Shown: positions 17,114 through 26,086, counted from the first letter of the stretch. The stretch is 45,746 nucleotides of DNA from Acetobacter tropicalis (GCF_001580915.1 NZ_LHZQ01000198.1:1-45746), one strand, 5' to 3'. Made by a program: numbers and translations. The notes: a model not told the origin generated them from the letters alone.

Positions 17114-17501
17114 CACGCTAAAAAGAGTCTGCCTGACTGGCACGGGGGCTGACTGTCCGTTTCCTGTTCTCAAAACCGCGCTTCCTCTTCTACCGCCCTG
17201 CGGCTGATCCTGCCGGGGCAGTACGGGCAGCCGTTTGAACGTCTCACATCCTTTATCTGCCGCCCTCCCATCATTTCCGAACCCCTTGGGGTTCATACAT
17301 GCAGGGTGTGTGGCGAAAGGATTTTACAGCATGTGAACGCGCCCTCTATGTGAAAGTTTTGAGACAGGTGCCCCTTTCTTCACGTTATGCCGGATTATCC
17401 ACCCTTATCTTGTGCGCCAGATACTGGTAAAATCTGACTGGCTTTTAGAGACTTCAGGACACAGCCGGTCTGACCCACAGCAATCAGGTGCAACGCAGAG
17501 T
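17114..17501. other. divergent intergenic region between phosphatase and glycosyltransferase
   Basis: It holds the possible longer 5' end of the phosphatase frame (to 17296) and the promoters of both genes. No other gene is seen. Confidence 0.4.
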
Positions 17502-18752
17502 ATGACAATTGTTATCATGACCGTTGGCACGGAAGGGGATGTGCGCCCCCACATTGCCCTTGGTGAAGGGCTTCTGGCCCGTGGACATGCCGTAAGGCTG
17601 GCGGCGGACCCCGGTTTCAAGGCCAACATTACCAAGGCAGGGCTGGAGTTTGCTCCCCTGACCGCCGATTTTGCCGGAATGATGCGCCATAACCCTCAGG
17701 CTCTGGATGGCCGCAGCGGCCTGGCGGCGGCACGTGTAGTCGTGGCTGAAACACGCCGCATGGCGCAGGACTGGCCCGCTCAGGGGCTGAAAGCAGCTGA
17801 AGGCGCAACCTTGCTGATTGGCTCTGGCAATGTCTCGTTATTAGCCGCCAGTCTGGCCGAGCGGTTGCAGGTACCTTTTGTGCAAACCCAGTTGCAACCG
17901 CTGGAAGCCAGCCATGCGCTGCCGCCTGTGTGGTTCAGGCCCCGCCTCCTGCCCGCATCTGTTACGTTTGCGCTGCACCGCACCCTGCGCCAGACAGCGT
18001 GGCTTCTGCTGCGCCATACAGCAAATGACATGCGCAAAGCACTGGATTTGCCCCCTTACCCCCTGAAAGGACCATGGCATGACCCCAAGGCCACCGGCGG
18101 GCGTATCCTGTTTGGGTTCAGCCCGCATGTGGTGCCACGCCAGCCGGAATGGCCTGCGCGCATTGCCATGCCTGGGTATTTTGTATCTGCAAAAAATGCT
18201 GACTATACGCCGGATACAGATCTGGCCCGGTTTTTGCAGGCGGGAGACAAACCCGCCTATATCGGCTTTGGCAGTATGCTGAGCGGAGAAGCTGAAACAT
18301 TGGCCGCCACAGTGCGGGACGCCGTGCAGCGTGCGGGCCTGCGCGCTGTGGTAGGGAGTGGCTGGTCCAACCTCAGGCGGTTTCTGCCAAATTCCGCACA
18401 TATTCATGTCGTGGATCATGTTCCGCATGAATGGCTTTTTTCACAAATGCGGCTGGCGGTGCATCATTGCGGAGCAGGCACGGCCGCCGCCGCAGTGCGC
18501 GCCGGTATTCCCACCGTGCCCGTACCCTTTGTGGGGGACCAGTATTTCTGGGGCTGGCAATTACACCGCATTGGCGTTGCCACCCCCACGCAGAACCTGC
18601 GCAGCCTGACCGCACATACACTGGGTGATGCCATGCTTCAGGCAACATCCCCGCACATGGTGGCCAATGCCAGCCGCCTTGGCACGCAGGTCCGGGCGGA
18701 AAATGGTGTGCAGAATGCCATCACACAGCTTGAGAAATGGAATGTTCTATAA
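17502..18752 (+). CDS. GT1-family glycosyltransferase (UGT / sterol-glucosyltransferase-like)
   Basis: This 416-residue enzyme has a GT-B fold and should move a sugar from a nucleotide sugar to a lipid or other hydrophobic acceptor. The N-terminal half starts MTIVIMTVGTEGDVRPHIALGEGLLARGHAV, the classical GT1 acceptor-side opening. The donor motif in the C-terminal half is HHCGAGTAAAAVRAGIPTVPVPFVGDQ followed by YFWG, close to that of sterol 3-beta-glucosyltransferases (HHGGAGTT...PFFGDQPFWG). ATG 17502 is 10 bases after AGGTG and begins exactly at the first strand; an earlier frame start at 17412 lacks support. The gene converges on the NRPS gene with a 32-base gap, so they are not co-transcribed. 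A hopanoid, sterol-like or lipopeptide acceptor is a guess. Confidence 0.88.
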   Translation: MTIVIMTVGTEGDVRPHIALGEGLLARGHAVRLAADPGFKANITKAGLEFAPLTADFAGMMRHNPQALDGRSGLAAARVVVAETRRMAQDWPAQGLKAAEGATLLIGSGNVSLLAASLAERLQVPFVQTQLQPLEASHALPPVWFRPRLLPASVTFALHRTLRQTAWLLLRHTANDMRKALDLPPYPLKGPWHDPKATGGRILFGFSPHVVPRQPEWPARIAMPGYFVSAKNADYTPDTDLARFLQAGDKPAYIGFGSMLSGEAETLAATVRDAVQRAGLRAVVGSGWSNLRRFLPNSAHIHVVDHVPHEWLFSQMRLAVHHCGAGTAAAAVRAGIPTVPVPFVGDQYFWGWQLHRIGVATPTQNLRSLTAHTLGDAMLQATSPHMVANASRLGTQVRAENGVQNAITQLEKWNVL

Positions 18753-18784
18753 GGGTTTTTGAAAAACTCTTCGCCTGTGTGGTT

Positions 18785-21700
18785 TCACGGCTGACTGTTC
18801 AGGCAGCCTTTGGCTCTCCTCTGGTTCTGCTGCTCATGTTCCAGAAAATGCTCTGCAATAAACGCTGCATTTTCTGCGTCCAGCATTGCCATATGGGTGC
18901 AGGGCACATCCGTCACAACCAGCCTGCCTGTTATGTAACGCTGCCAGAAAGCGGGATTATCTACCACATCTTCCGCGCCGCGCTGCGTGGCTCGCATAAA
19001 CAGCAGATCTGCCTGCACCTGTTGGGGCTGCCAGTTGCGCATCATTTCCAGATTATGGCTGACCACATGCCGCATGGCTTGCAGGATGGTTGCAAAGGCC
19101 GCATCATCCAACGCAAAAGCCTGTGCTTCCGGCAGCATGATCTCTACAATCCGGTCAGCCAGATCTTCCAGCGTGTTTGGCATAGTCTCAGAAAAATCAA
19201 GCCCCAGCATGGCAATAGCATTTTTGACAAGCCATGCATCCTCCATACGGACAAGGCCCTGCCCTGCCTCCAGCGCAGCCAGATCATGCAATGGATACGT
19301 ATCCAGCATAACCAGCGCGGAAAGGCTCTCGCCTTCTGCCATCAGGCGGGCGGCCACGGCATGCGCCACCAGTCCCCCCATAGACCAGCCGACAAAACTG
19401 TACGGCCCGTGCGGCTGAAGAGCGCGGATCTGCTCCAGATAGAGGTCAGCCAGTTGCTGAATGGTTTGAGGAGGATTGAGGCCACGTAAAAGCCCCATAT
19501 CCTGCAAGCCATAAACGGGTCTTTCAGCAGGAATATGTGGCAGCAGGGCAGTAAAACCCAGAGACACACCCAGAATGGGCGGAAAACAGAACACCGGCTG
19601 GCCTGTGCCTTCAGCCCGCAAGGGTACAACTGTTTCCTGAAAAATGTCTTCTACAGCATGCTGTTGCTGCAAAAGGGGAGCCAGCCGCGCAATGGTTGGC
19701 GCACCGAACAGGGATGCCACGGGCAGTTCATACCCCTGCTCCGTCAAGGCCGTGGCAACCTGCACGGCAGCAAGACTGTCTCCGCCAAGATCAAAAAAAT
19801 TTTCGGAAATGCCAAAATCTTTCCGCCCCAGAATTTCAGCCCACAGGGTGAACAGAAGCTGTTCTTCCGCGGTTTGCGGCACTTCCTGCTGCGGCGTATG
19901 CGCAGCCTCCTCTGGCTCCGGCAGAGCTTTTCGGTTCAGCTTACCAGAAGCCGTAAGCGGCAGGGCGGAAAGCACCACAAAGCGGGAGGGTACCATCTGC
20001 GCAGGCAGACGCCCGTTCAGATGCGTGCGAAACAGAGCGAAATTTCGGGCTTCTTCCTCTGGCGTGATGCTCTCCGCCTGCGCGAAGGCCGCGGGCACCA
20101 GATAGGCCACCAGAACCGGTCCCTGTGCACGAGGCCAAACCCGTACTGCGGCCTGTACAATTCCCGGCAACGTGAGCAACGCGGCTTCAATTTCCGCAGG
20201 CTCGGCCCGCACGCCTTTTATCTTGATCTGGGCATCTGTGCGCCCCAGCACGGTAATCACGCCATTTGCCTGCCGGATGGCGCGATCTCCGGTAAGATAA
20301 AGGCGGCTCTGCAGTGTGTGATGAAAGGGATCTGGCCGGAAAACAGCCTGTGTCAGATCTGGCCGGTGCAGATAGCCGGTGGCCATGCCTGCGCCGCCAA
20401 TTGCCAGTTGCCCAGCCACACCCACAGGGAGCAGGCTGCCCGCCGGGTCCAGAACATAACACTGCGTATTGGCCAGCGGTCTGCCCGCCGGAATGGGCTG
20501 CCCCCGCACGCCATCTTCTGCCGTAACCTCGTGAAGGCTGGACCAGATTGTAGTCTCGGTAGGGCCGTAAACATTATAGACAGAACGCGCCTGTTTCAGA
20601 AGTGTTCGGGCCAAGGGAAGAGGCAGAGGTTCACCACCGGAAAGCACCCGCACCTGCGCCAGACTGCCGCCATGCCCTGCCCCCACCAGCATCTGCCACA
20701 AGGTTGGCGTTGCCTGCATGAAGGTGATGCCATGCTGTTGCACAGCAGTAGCCAGAAGTGCCGGGTCTGTCACCGTCTCGCGCCTGGCGATAACCAGATG
20801 CGCACCGGCCTGAAGCGGCAGCAGCAGTTCCAGAATGGAAATATCAAACGTGACAGAGGTAACGGATAACCAGCACTCCTGCGTGCTGAACGCCAGTTTC
20901 TCCTGCATGCTGCACAGCAGGTTGGTCAGCGCTGTCCATGGCACCACAACGCCTTTTGGCGTGCCGGTAGTGCCAGACGTGTAAATGACATAGGCCGTGC
21001 CCTGCGCCACCACAGGCACCCGCTGAGTATCTGGCATGGAAAACTGTGTTGCAGGAGAACCATCTTCCGCCAGCCCCAGAACGGCGGCTCCATCGGGCAG
21101 GCCTGTTGGCAGACTGTCCTCGGTCAGGAACAGGGCGGGCTGGGCATTGGCAATAATGGCCGCATTACGTTCACGCGGACCACATTTATCAAGCGAAAGC
21201 CATGCAGCGCCCGTTATCATGGCGGCAAGCATGCCGATCACCTGTCGGCGGTCTCGGGGCAGCATCAGGCCCACCACATCACCGGGGCCAATGCCGCAGG
21301 CCGCCAAACGCTCCGCCACATTCTGCGCGGTTTGTAGCAGAACCGCGTACGGCACGGAGCCCAGCCTGTCTGTTACCGCCGGGGCTGTCGGGGTGTAGGC
21401 TGCGTGGCGCGCCAGATCTGCCACCAGAGCCTGCGGCCCCCAGTTGCGGGCCGTTGCGGCCTCATCCGCCAGCAGGGCGGTGCGCTCTGCGGCATCAACC
21501 AGAGGATAGGCCCCGATGGGTTGGGTGGGATCTGCAAGAATGGCTTCTATCAAACGCATGATATGCCGCAGATGCTGCGCCAGCATCGGGCCATCATACA
21601 TCTCCGGGTTGGCATAAAGAGACAGCGCCAGCCCTTGCCCATCCTGACGGTCAAAAACAAAAAATGTCAGATCTTCCATTACCCCGTTGCTGAGGTTACG

Positions 21701-22825
21701 GTTCCGTGCCGGGCTACCGCCAAAGGAAAGGTGATAGTCAAATGGCTCAATATTGATACCAATACGTGAGAGATGCTGCTGCGTATCATGAAAGCCGAGG
21801 CTGCGCCGCAGATCCTCATACCGGAAGGCCTGATGCCGGAGCGCTCCGTGCAAAGCGCGCCGCACCTGAAGCAGAAGATCTGAAAAACCCAGTGTATAAG
21901 CCATGGCAAACCGCAACACCACGGCATTTGCGGCCATGCCGGGCACGCGCCGCATTTCACGGTCCGTACGTCCCGTCACCGGCATACCCAGTGTGAGGTC
22001 TTCCTGCCCTGTCAGGCGAAAAACATATGTGCTTAGCAGGGCTGTCAGCATTTGCGGCAGGGTCACCCCGGCCTGCTGCGCCAGAGACTGCATCCGCTCC
22101 GCCGTGGATGGAGGAATAAGGGCGCTGCGCTCTACAAACCCCAGCCGCTGCAAGGAGGCCTCCGGCGATGCGGGGGGCAAAGGGGACGCCAGCGTAACGG
22201 CCTCCGGCGGTGCGGCAAGCTGCTGCTGCCAATAGGCTTGATCTTTCTGCCGGCGCGGACTGGTGCGGTAGGCTGCTTCCTGCGCCACCAGCCGCTCAAG
22301 CGGCAGGAACGTGCAGGGCGCGGGCTGTCGTCCGTCCGCCATGGCGCTGTACAGTTCAGCCACGCGCGCCACAATCAGGCCACCTGAAAAACCATCCAGC
22401 GCAATATGATGGCAGCAGTGAAACCAGATGAACCTGTCAGCAGAAAGTTTGAACAGAGCACAGGTCCATAACGGATCTTCAGCCAGATCAACCGGCTGGC
22501 TGATGCGCTCCATCATCCAGTGTTGCGCCTGGGCAGCAGCATCTGGCCGGGTGGAGAAATCCATAAACGGCAGCGGGCAGCGCAGTGCGGGCAGGATAAC
22601 CTGATAAGGCCCATCCGCCCCCATGCGGATGCTTACCCGTGTGGTTTCTGCCTCCTGCGCCACCTGTGCAAGGGCTGTGCGAAACAGGGCAGGATCAACC
22701 GGGCCGAGAATTTCCACCGCTTCTGCAATGTTGAACGTGCCCCCCTGCGTGCGCAGCAGGCTCCCCATCCAGACGCCGCGCTGGGCTGTGGTAAGGGGCA
22801 AACGGGTTTCCGGCACGGTCTTCAT
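18785..22825 (-). CDS. single-module non-ribosomal peptide synthetase (C-A-T-TE)
   Basis: The 1346-residue protein has the EntF architecture. The condensation domain (about 1-440) has HHIALDG at 139-145. The adenylation domain (about 455-965) has TSGTTGTPKG, NVYGPTE, YLTGD and SGKLNRKAL. The carrier domain has FFDLGGDSL, with the phosphopantetheine Ser1017. The thioesterase (about 1075-1340) has GWSMGG with Ser1148, likely Asp1175 in MLDTYP, and a His in CTHMAML. The ten pocket residues, aligned by eye to GrsA, read D661 I662 L665 Q704 S729 G731 V752 I760 W761 K962, close to the glycine code DILQLGLIWK. AGGGAG precedes ATG 22823-22825. All core residues are intact. A lone C domain at the start implies an acyl or aryl donor from elsewhere. 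No PPTase, MbtH, aryl-acid or export genes are nearby. Confidence 0.95.
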   Translation of the reverse strand: MKTVPETRLPLTTAQRGVWMGSLLRTQGGTFNIAEAVEILGPVDPALFRTALAQVAQEAETTRVSIRMGADGPYQVILPALRCPLPFMDFSTRPDAAAQAQHWMMERISQPVDLAEDPLWTCALFKLSADRFIWFHCCHHIALDGFSGGLIVARVAELYSAMADGRQPAPCTFLPLERLVAQEAAYRTSPRRQKDQAYWQQQLAAPPEAVTLASPLPPASPEASLQRLGFVERSALIPPSTAERMQSLAQQAGVTLPQMLTALLSTYVFRLTGQEDLTLGMPVTGRTDREMRRVPGMAANAVVLRFAMAYTLGFSDLLLQVRRALHGALRHQAFRYEDLRRSLGFHDTQQHLSRIGINIEPFDYHLSFGGSPARNRNLSNGVMEDLTFFVFDRQDGQGLALSLYANPEMYDGPMLAQHLRHIMRLIEAILADPTQPIGAYPLVDAAERTALLADEAATARNWGPQALVADLARHAAYTPTAPAVTDRLGSVPYAVLLQTAQNVAERLAACGIGPGDVVGLMLPRDRRQVIGMLAAMITGAAWLSLDKCGPRERNAAIIANAQPALFLTEDSLPTGLPDGAAVLGLAEDGSPATQFSMPDTQRVPVVAQGTAYVIYTSGTTGTPKGVVVPWTALTNLLCSMQEKLAFSTQECWLSVTSVTFDISILELLLPLQAGAHLVIARRETVTDPALLATAVQQHGITFMQATPTLWQMLVGAGHGGSLAQVRVLSGGEPLPLPLARTLLKQARSVYNVYGPTETTIWSSLHEVTAEDGVRGQPIPAGRPLANTQCYVLDPAGSLLPVGVAGQLAIGGAGMATGYLHRPDLTQAVFRPDPFHHTLQSRLYLTGDRAIRQANGVITVLGRTDAQIKIKGVRAEPAEIEAALLTLPGIVQAAVRVWPRAQGPVLVAYLVPAAFAQAESITPEEEARNFALFRTHLNGRLPAQMVPSRFVVLSALPLTASGKLNRKALPEPEEAAHTPQQEVPQTAEEQLLFTLWAEILGRKDFGISENFFDLGGDSLAAVQVATALTEQGYELPVASLFGAPTIARLAPLLQQQHAVEDIFQETVVPLRAEGTGQPVFCFPPILGVSLGFTALLPHIPAERPVYGLQDMGLLRGLNPPQTIQQLADLYLEQIRALQPHGPYSFVGWSMGGLVAHAVAARLMAEGESLSALVMLDTYPLHDLAALEAGQGLVRMEDAWLVKNAIAMLGLDFSETMPNTLEDLADRIVEIMLPEAQAFALDDAAFATILQAMRHVVSHNLEMMRNWQPQQVQADLLFMRATQRGAEDVVDNPAFWQRYITGRLVVTDVPCTHMAMLDAENAAFIAEHFLEHEQQNQRRAKGCLNSQP

Positions 22826-23168
22826 GACAGGCTCCCTGTATCAAAACGCAAAGATGCGCACCGGGATCACGCTGTTCTCTCTTTGCTTGGCAGTCACACA
22901 GTTGGCGTATCATCCCTTTTTGAAGAGAAAAATCTTTTCTTGGCCAGAATGGTATTTTTTTGAAGCAATAGGCTTATTTGTAAGAAAATTCTTAATTTTC
23001 AAGGGCTTTCCCGGTTTTCTCTTCATGGTTTGTTAACCTTTGGCTCTTGTTTGGTTTTAAAACAGGTACCTTGCGTTGAATGGTTCTGGTGTGTATTCAG
23101 TAGCTGTCACTGGATACTCAATAAGAGTCGCAGGCCCCATGGGCACGCGGCTCCTGACAGGAAAAGCC
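22826..23168. other. divergent control region between NRPS and padR
   Basis: This region must carry promoters for the NRPS (minus) and the padR unit (plus). It is AT-rich and contains a 10-bp perfect palindrome GTTTTAAAAC at 23054-23063. I see no classical PadR operator (ATGT-N8-ACAT) and no clear promoter pair. The padR frame is open from 23076. Confidence 0.4.
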
Positions 23169-23618
23169 GTGGAACCCAACCTTGTTCAATTCAAGAAAGG
23201 CGTGCTGGAACTGTGCGTGCTGGCCCTGCTCTCACGCGCAGACTCTTACGGCTATGACATTGCCAGCCGCCTTTCAGACGCCATAGACATGGGGGAAGGC
23301 ACCATCTACCCCCTTATGCGGCGCATGCAGAAAGATGGTCTTGTTTCAACGTATTTTGTTGAATCATCCTCAGGCCCGCCCCGCAAATACTATACGCTGA
23401 CAGAAAACGGACGGCACAGCCTTGAAGCACAGCGTTCAGCCTGGGTGACATTTACGCAGGCAGTTTCCGCCATTCTGGCCCCCCTTGCACAGGGGGAACC
23501 CACCCCCAATGCAAACAGCGCGGCAGGAAACCAAAATGCTGCTTCTTCCACCCCTGCCGGGACAACCGGACACAGCCCCCTTACCGTACAGAAAACATTC
23601 AGGAACACCCAGCCATGA
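23169..23618 (+). CDS. PadR-family transcriptional regulator
   Basis: A winged-helix regulator of about 149 residues. The conserved part reads VQFKKGVLELCVLALLS, SYGYDIASRL, EGTIYPLMRRMQKDGLV and SGPPRKYYTLTENGRHSL, which is the PadR DNA-binding domain with its wing. The C-terminal ~45 residues are Ala/Pro/Asn-rich and look unstructured. I place the start at GTG 23169 because AGGA lies 7 bases before it and the family begins there; ATG 23139 and ATG 23076 are in frame. The stop overlaps the next gene's ATG by 4 bases, which indicates coupled translation. Being first in an operon with HAAS and GIN-domain genes, it probably autoregulates that operon. It might also act on the divergent NRPS gene, which is speculation. 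Confidence 0.9.
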   Translation: MEPNLVQFKKGVLELCVLALLSRADSYGYDIASRLSDAIDMGEGTIYPLMRRMQKDGLVSTYFVESSSGPPRKYYTLTENGRHSLEAQRSAWVTFTQAVSAILAPLAQGEPTPNANSAAGNQNAASSTPAGTTGHSPLTVQKTFRNTQP

Positions 23619-24199
23619 TACAGGCACCTACAAGCAAACAGATGTTCCTTGACCAGCTACGGGCCGGGCTGAAAGGCCTGCCGCGCTCCGTGATTGAAGA
23701 AACTGTTGCTGATTATGAAGCCCATTTTGAAGCCGGACGCGCCGCAGGCCGCACGGAAGCCGATATTGCCAGCCGCCTTGGTGACCCCGCCCGCCTTGCA
23801 CGGGAATTACGGGCAGAGGCTGGCGTACGCCGGTGGGAGGATGAACGCAGCCTGAGCAACGCGCTGGGGGCCATTCTGGGCATTATGGGGCTGGCCGCCC
23901 TTGATCTGCTGGTAGTCCTGCCCGTTCTGCTGGCTGTTGGCTCCTGCGTGTTTGCATTTGTGATTGCAGGGGCCGCCGTGTGTCTGGCCGGTAGCCTGCT
24001 ACTGCCTTTTGCCCTGATAGACCTGACCCCGCTTTCCGGAGCGGACTGGTTGCAGGGGGTTCTGCTCAGCCTTGGGCTGGCCTCTGGCGGGGCGTCTGTT
24101 GTGGCGTTCTGCGTGTTGCTGACCATTGGCATTGTCAATCTGCTGGTGGGCTATGGCCGCGCCCATTACCGCCTGATTGCCCCCACCCATACCGCCTGA
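23615..24199 (+). CDS. DUF1700 (HAAS-domain) membrane protein
   Basis: The protein has 194 residues. The N-terminal ~65 residues (FLDQLRAGLKGLPRSVIEETVADYEAHF and ADIASRLGDPARLARELRAEA) form the HAAS/DUF1700 helical domain, which typically sits beside PadR regulators. Four or so hydrophobic segments follow between about 80 and 185. Its ATG overlaps the padR stop by 4 bases, and the GIN-domain gene follows after 24 bases. Family knowledge suggests a membrane-anchored sensor or partner of the PadR protein; the signal is unknown. Confidence 0.85.
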   Translation: MIQAPTSKQMFLDQLRAGLKGLPRSVIEETVADYEAHFEAGRAAGRTEADIASRLGDPARLARELRAEAGVRRWEDERSLSNALGAILGIMGLAALDLLVVLPVLLAVGSCVFAFVIAGAAVCLAGSLLLPFALIDLTPLSGADWLQGVLLSLGLASGGASVVAFCVLLTIGIVNLLVGYGRAHYRLIAPTHTA

Positions 24200-24223
24200 G
24201 ATATAATATAAGGACAGTTTCCC

Positions 24224-25012
24224 ATGATCCGTGGCCTTACCATGATTGCCGTTGGCGGAGCCGTTGTTTCAGCACTCTGCTTTGGCGTTGCCGCCTCCCG
24301 CGGGCCGACAAGCTTTTCCTTTGCGGATATTGAATGGGCCGACAGCGCCCCCCGTGGCCCGCAGATTTCCCGCACGCTTGCGTGGGAGGGCGGGCCGGAC
24401 CTTACCATCAACCTGCCTGCCAGCATTATCATCCGGCAGGGACCAAAAGCGGGAATTACCGTTAGCGGGTCAGAACGGATGGTAAACCACATTGTGCTGA
24501 ACGGCACCACGCTGGATACGGATGAGAACACCCCCAACCATCATTACAGATTGCGCGATGCCAAGGTAACGCTGACCATTACCGCGCCAGCCCTGACCAA
24601 ACTGACCCTGAACGGTTTTGGCTCCGTGGACTGGCAGGGCTATGATCAGAAAACACTGGACCTGATCATTAACGGGGCAGCCCGTGTCAAAACCCATGGT
24701 CGGGCGAAAAATGTGACGCTGAGCATTGATGGCGCAGCCTCTGTCAACATGGCGGATATGGACATAACCAATCTTGATCTTTCCATGGATGGTGCGGGCT
24801 CTGTAAAAGCTGGCCCCACCGGCCGGGCAAAAATCTCCATTGACGGTGCAGGTTCCGTGAAGCTGACAAAAGTGCCTCAGTCTTTCAGCAAGGAGATTGA
24901 TGGCATTGGCAGTGTATCTCTGCCCCAAGGCGCGCCGGAACCTCCCACCCCACCCAAGCCGCCACAGCCATCAGACAAAAGTGATCAGAACGAGGAAGAC
25001 CTCTCCTTCTGA
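24224..25012 (+). CDS. GIN-domain (DUF2807) exported protein
   Basis: The protein has 262 residues with an N-terminal hydrophobic segment (MIAVGGAVVSALCFGVAAS) acting as signal or anchor. The body is a repeating beta structure seen as recurrent DGAxSV units (SIDGAASVNMAD, SMDGAGSVKAGP, SIDGAGSVKLTK, IDGIGSVSLPQ), the pattern of the DUF2807/GIN 'adhesin head' beta-solenoid. The tail is Pro-rich then acidic (PTPPKPPQPSDKSDQNEEDL). AAGGACAG precedes ATG 24224. It is third in the PadR-HAAS-GIN unit. Relatives are thought to lie in the periplasm or on the surface; no enzymatic motif is seen. A hairpin follows at 25021. Confidence 0.85.
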   Translation: MIRGLTMIAVGGAVVSALCFGVAASRGPTSFSFADIEWADSAPRGPQISRTLAWEGGPDLTINLPASIIIRQGPKAGITVSGSERMVNHIVLNGTTLDTDENTPNHHYRLRDAKVTLTITAPALTKLTLNGFGSVDWQGYDQKTLDLIINGAARVKTHGRAKNVTLSIDGAASVNMADMDITNLDLSMDGAGSVKAGPTGRAKISIDGAGSVKLTKVPQSFSKEIDGIGSVSLPQGAPEPPTPPKPPQPSDKSDQNEEDLSF

Positions 25013-25020
25013 GTGCCCCA

Positions 25021-25058
25021 CCCCACAGGAGATGTTGCCATACCAGTTTCCTGTGGGG
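25021..25058 (+). terminator. hairpin after the padR operon
   Basis: CCCCACAGGA (25021-25030) pairs with TCCTGTGGGG (25049-25058) over an 18-base loop, 8 bases past the stop codon. There is no T run, so it is a weaker terminator candidate. Confidence 0.45.
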
Positions 25059-25257
25059 ATGAGGGCGAGCACCACGCGCAACCCTGTGCCAGCTAAGGAA
25101 TGACCGTCCACTGTACTGTGAAAATATGGTGGTTTTGCTGAAGGATAAAGAAAGCCGATCACAACGGTACAAAACCGGAAATTAAGATCTTTACAAAAAA
25201 GGCATTTTTTATAATAAGCGTAATGCATTACTTTTTAGTAAGGATTTTGCGTCTAAA

Positions 25258-25644
25258 ATGAAGATGTCTTCTGTTGCTGGGTGCCTGTCTGCACTCCTGC
25301 TGCTCTCTGCCTGCGCTTCTTCCGGCAATGAGTCCATCAAGAATGAAACGTCGGAAACCGTTGATCAGAAAATCAAGGACGGCGTGACGACCAAGCAGGA
25401 AGTCAAAGCCCTGTACGGGGACCCTCTTGAAACCAGTTTCACGGATAGCGGGCACGAAGTCTGGAAATACGTTTTCGCCAAAACCCGCGCGAACGGCACC
25501 AACTTCATTCCCTATTACGGCGCATTCGCCTCCGGAACACATGGGAAAGCCAAGACACTGTCCATCATCTTCACGGATCAGGTTGTCTGGCACCACTCCC
25601 TTGCGGATTCACAGATCCAGACCCATCAGGGTATTGGTGGCTGA
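25258..25644 (+). CDS. small lipoprotein, SmpA/BamE-like
   Basis: A 128-residue lipoprotein. The lipobox LSAC ends a short signal peptide (MKMSSVAGCLSALLLLSAC), so the Cys at about 19 should be lipidated. The mature part contains DGVTTKQEVKALYGDPLETSF and EVWKYVF, the helix-then-strand pattern of the SmpA/OmlA (BamE-like) fold. True BamE joins the outer-membrane assembly machinery; this could instead be one of the many paralogous small lipoproteins. The ribosome site is poor (AAGGA 13 bases before ATG 25258). A strong terminator follows directly. Confidence 0.75.
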   Translation: MKMSSVAGCLSALLLLSACASSGNESIKNETSETVDQKIKDGVTTKQEVKALYGDPLETSFTDSGHEVWKYVFAKTRANGTNFIPYYGAFASGTHGKAKTLSIIFTDQVVWHHSLADSQIQTHQGIGG

Positions 25645-25657
25645 TAGCTCTTACAGC

Positions 25658-25695
25658 AAAAAGGGAAGAGTGGCGTTGCCCTCTTCCCTTTTTTT
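25658..25695. terminator. bidirectional intrinsic terminator
   Basis: AAAAAGGGAAGAG (25658-25670) and CTCTTCCCTTTTT (25681-25693) form a 13-bp stem with a 10-base loop, with T runs on both strands. It sits between the convergent lipoprotein and SMR genes and can serve both. Confidence 0.9.
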
Positions 25696-25747
25696 GTGTC
25701 TGCCAGAATAAAAACCTGCCTGATGCGCACGGCAGGCGGGGGCATGA

Positions 25748-26086
25748 TCAGATCTGTGTTGATCTGGAAAACAGATTGATCACCAGCACGCCCAGCATGA
25801 TCAGAGCGATCCCGATAATGGCGGGCAGATCAAGCGACTGCTTGAAAAAAACAAAGCCTATGGCTGAAATCAGCACAATGCCCACGCCTGACCAGATGGC
25901 ATAAACCAGCCCGGTGGGAATGGTCCGCATGGTTTGGGAGAGCAGGTAAAAGGCGCAGCAATAGCCCGCAATACTCAGGGCCGCTGGAACCCAGCGGGTA
26001 AAGCCATCACACGCCTTGAGGCAGGATGTGGCAAATACCTCGCACACAATGGCGCCCATCAGATACAGGTAAGATTTATCAATCAC
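25748..26086 (-). CDS. emrE: small multidrug resistance (SMR) transporter, EmrE type
   Basis: This 112-residue, four-helix inner-membrane protein works as a dimer exchanging protons for cationic drugs or polyamine-like compounds. The essential membrane Glu is E16 in GAIVCEVFATSCLKACDGF, equivalent to Glu14 of EmrE. GLVYAIWSGVGIVLIS in helix 3 matches the EmrE/QacE branch rather than the guanidinium (SugE/Gdx) branch. The start is GTG 26084-26086 with GAGGG 8 bases upstream. It ends at the bidirectional terminator 25658-25695 and lies just downstream of the porin on the same strand. Confidence 0.92.
   Translation of the reverse strand: MIDKSYLYLMGAIVCEVFATSCLKACDGFTRWVPAALSIAGYCCAFYLLSQTMRTIPTGLVYAIWSGVGIVLISAIGFVFFKQSLDLPAIIGIALIMLGVLVINLFSRSTQI

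Noticed and set aside
18753-18784. Terminator between the convergent glycosyltransferase and NRPS genes
   Set aside because: GTTTTTGAAAAAC has almost no loop, so it cannot form a normal terminator hairpin.
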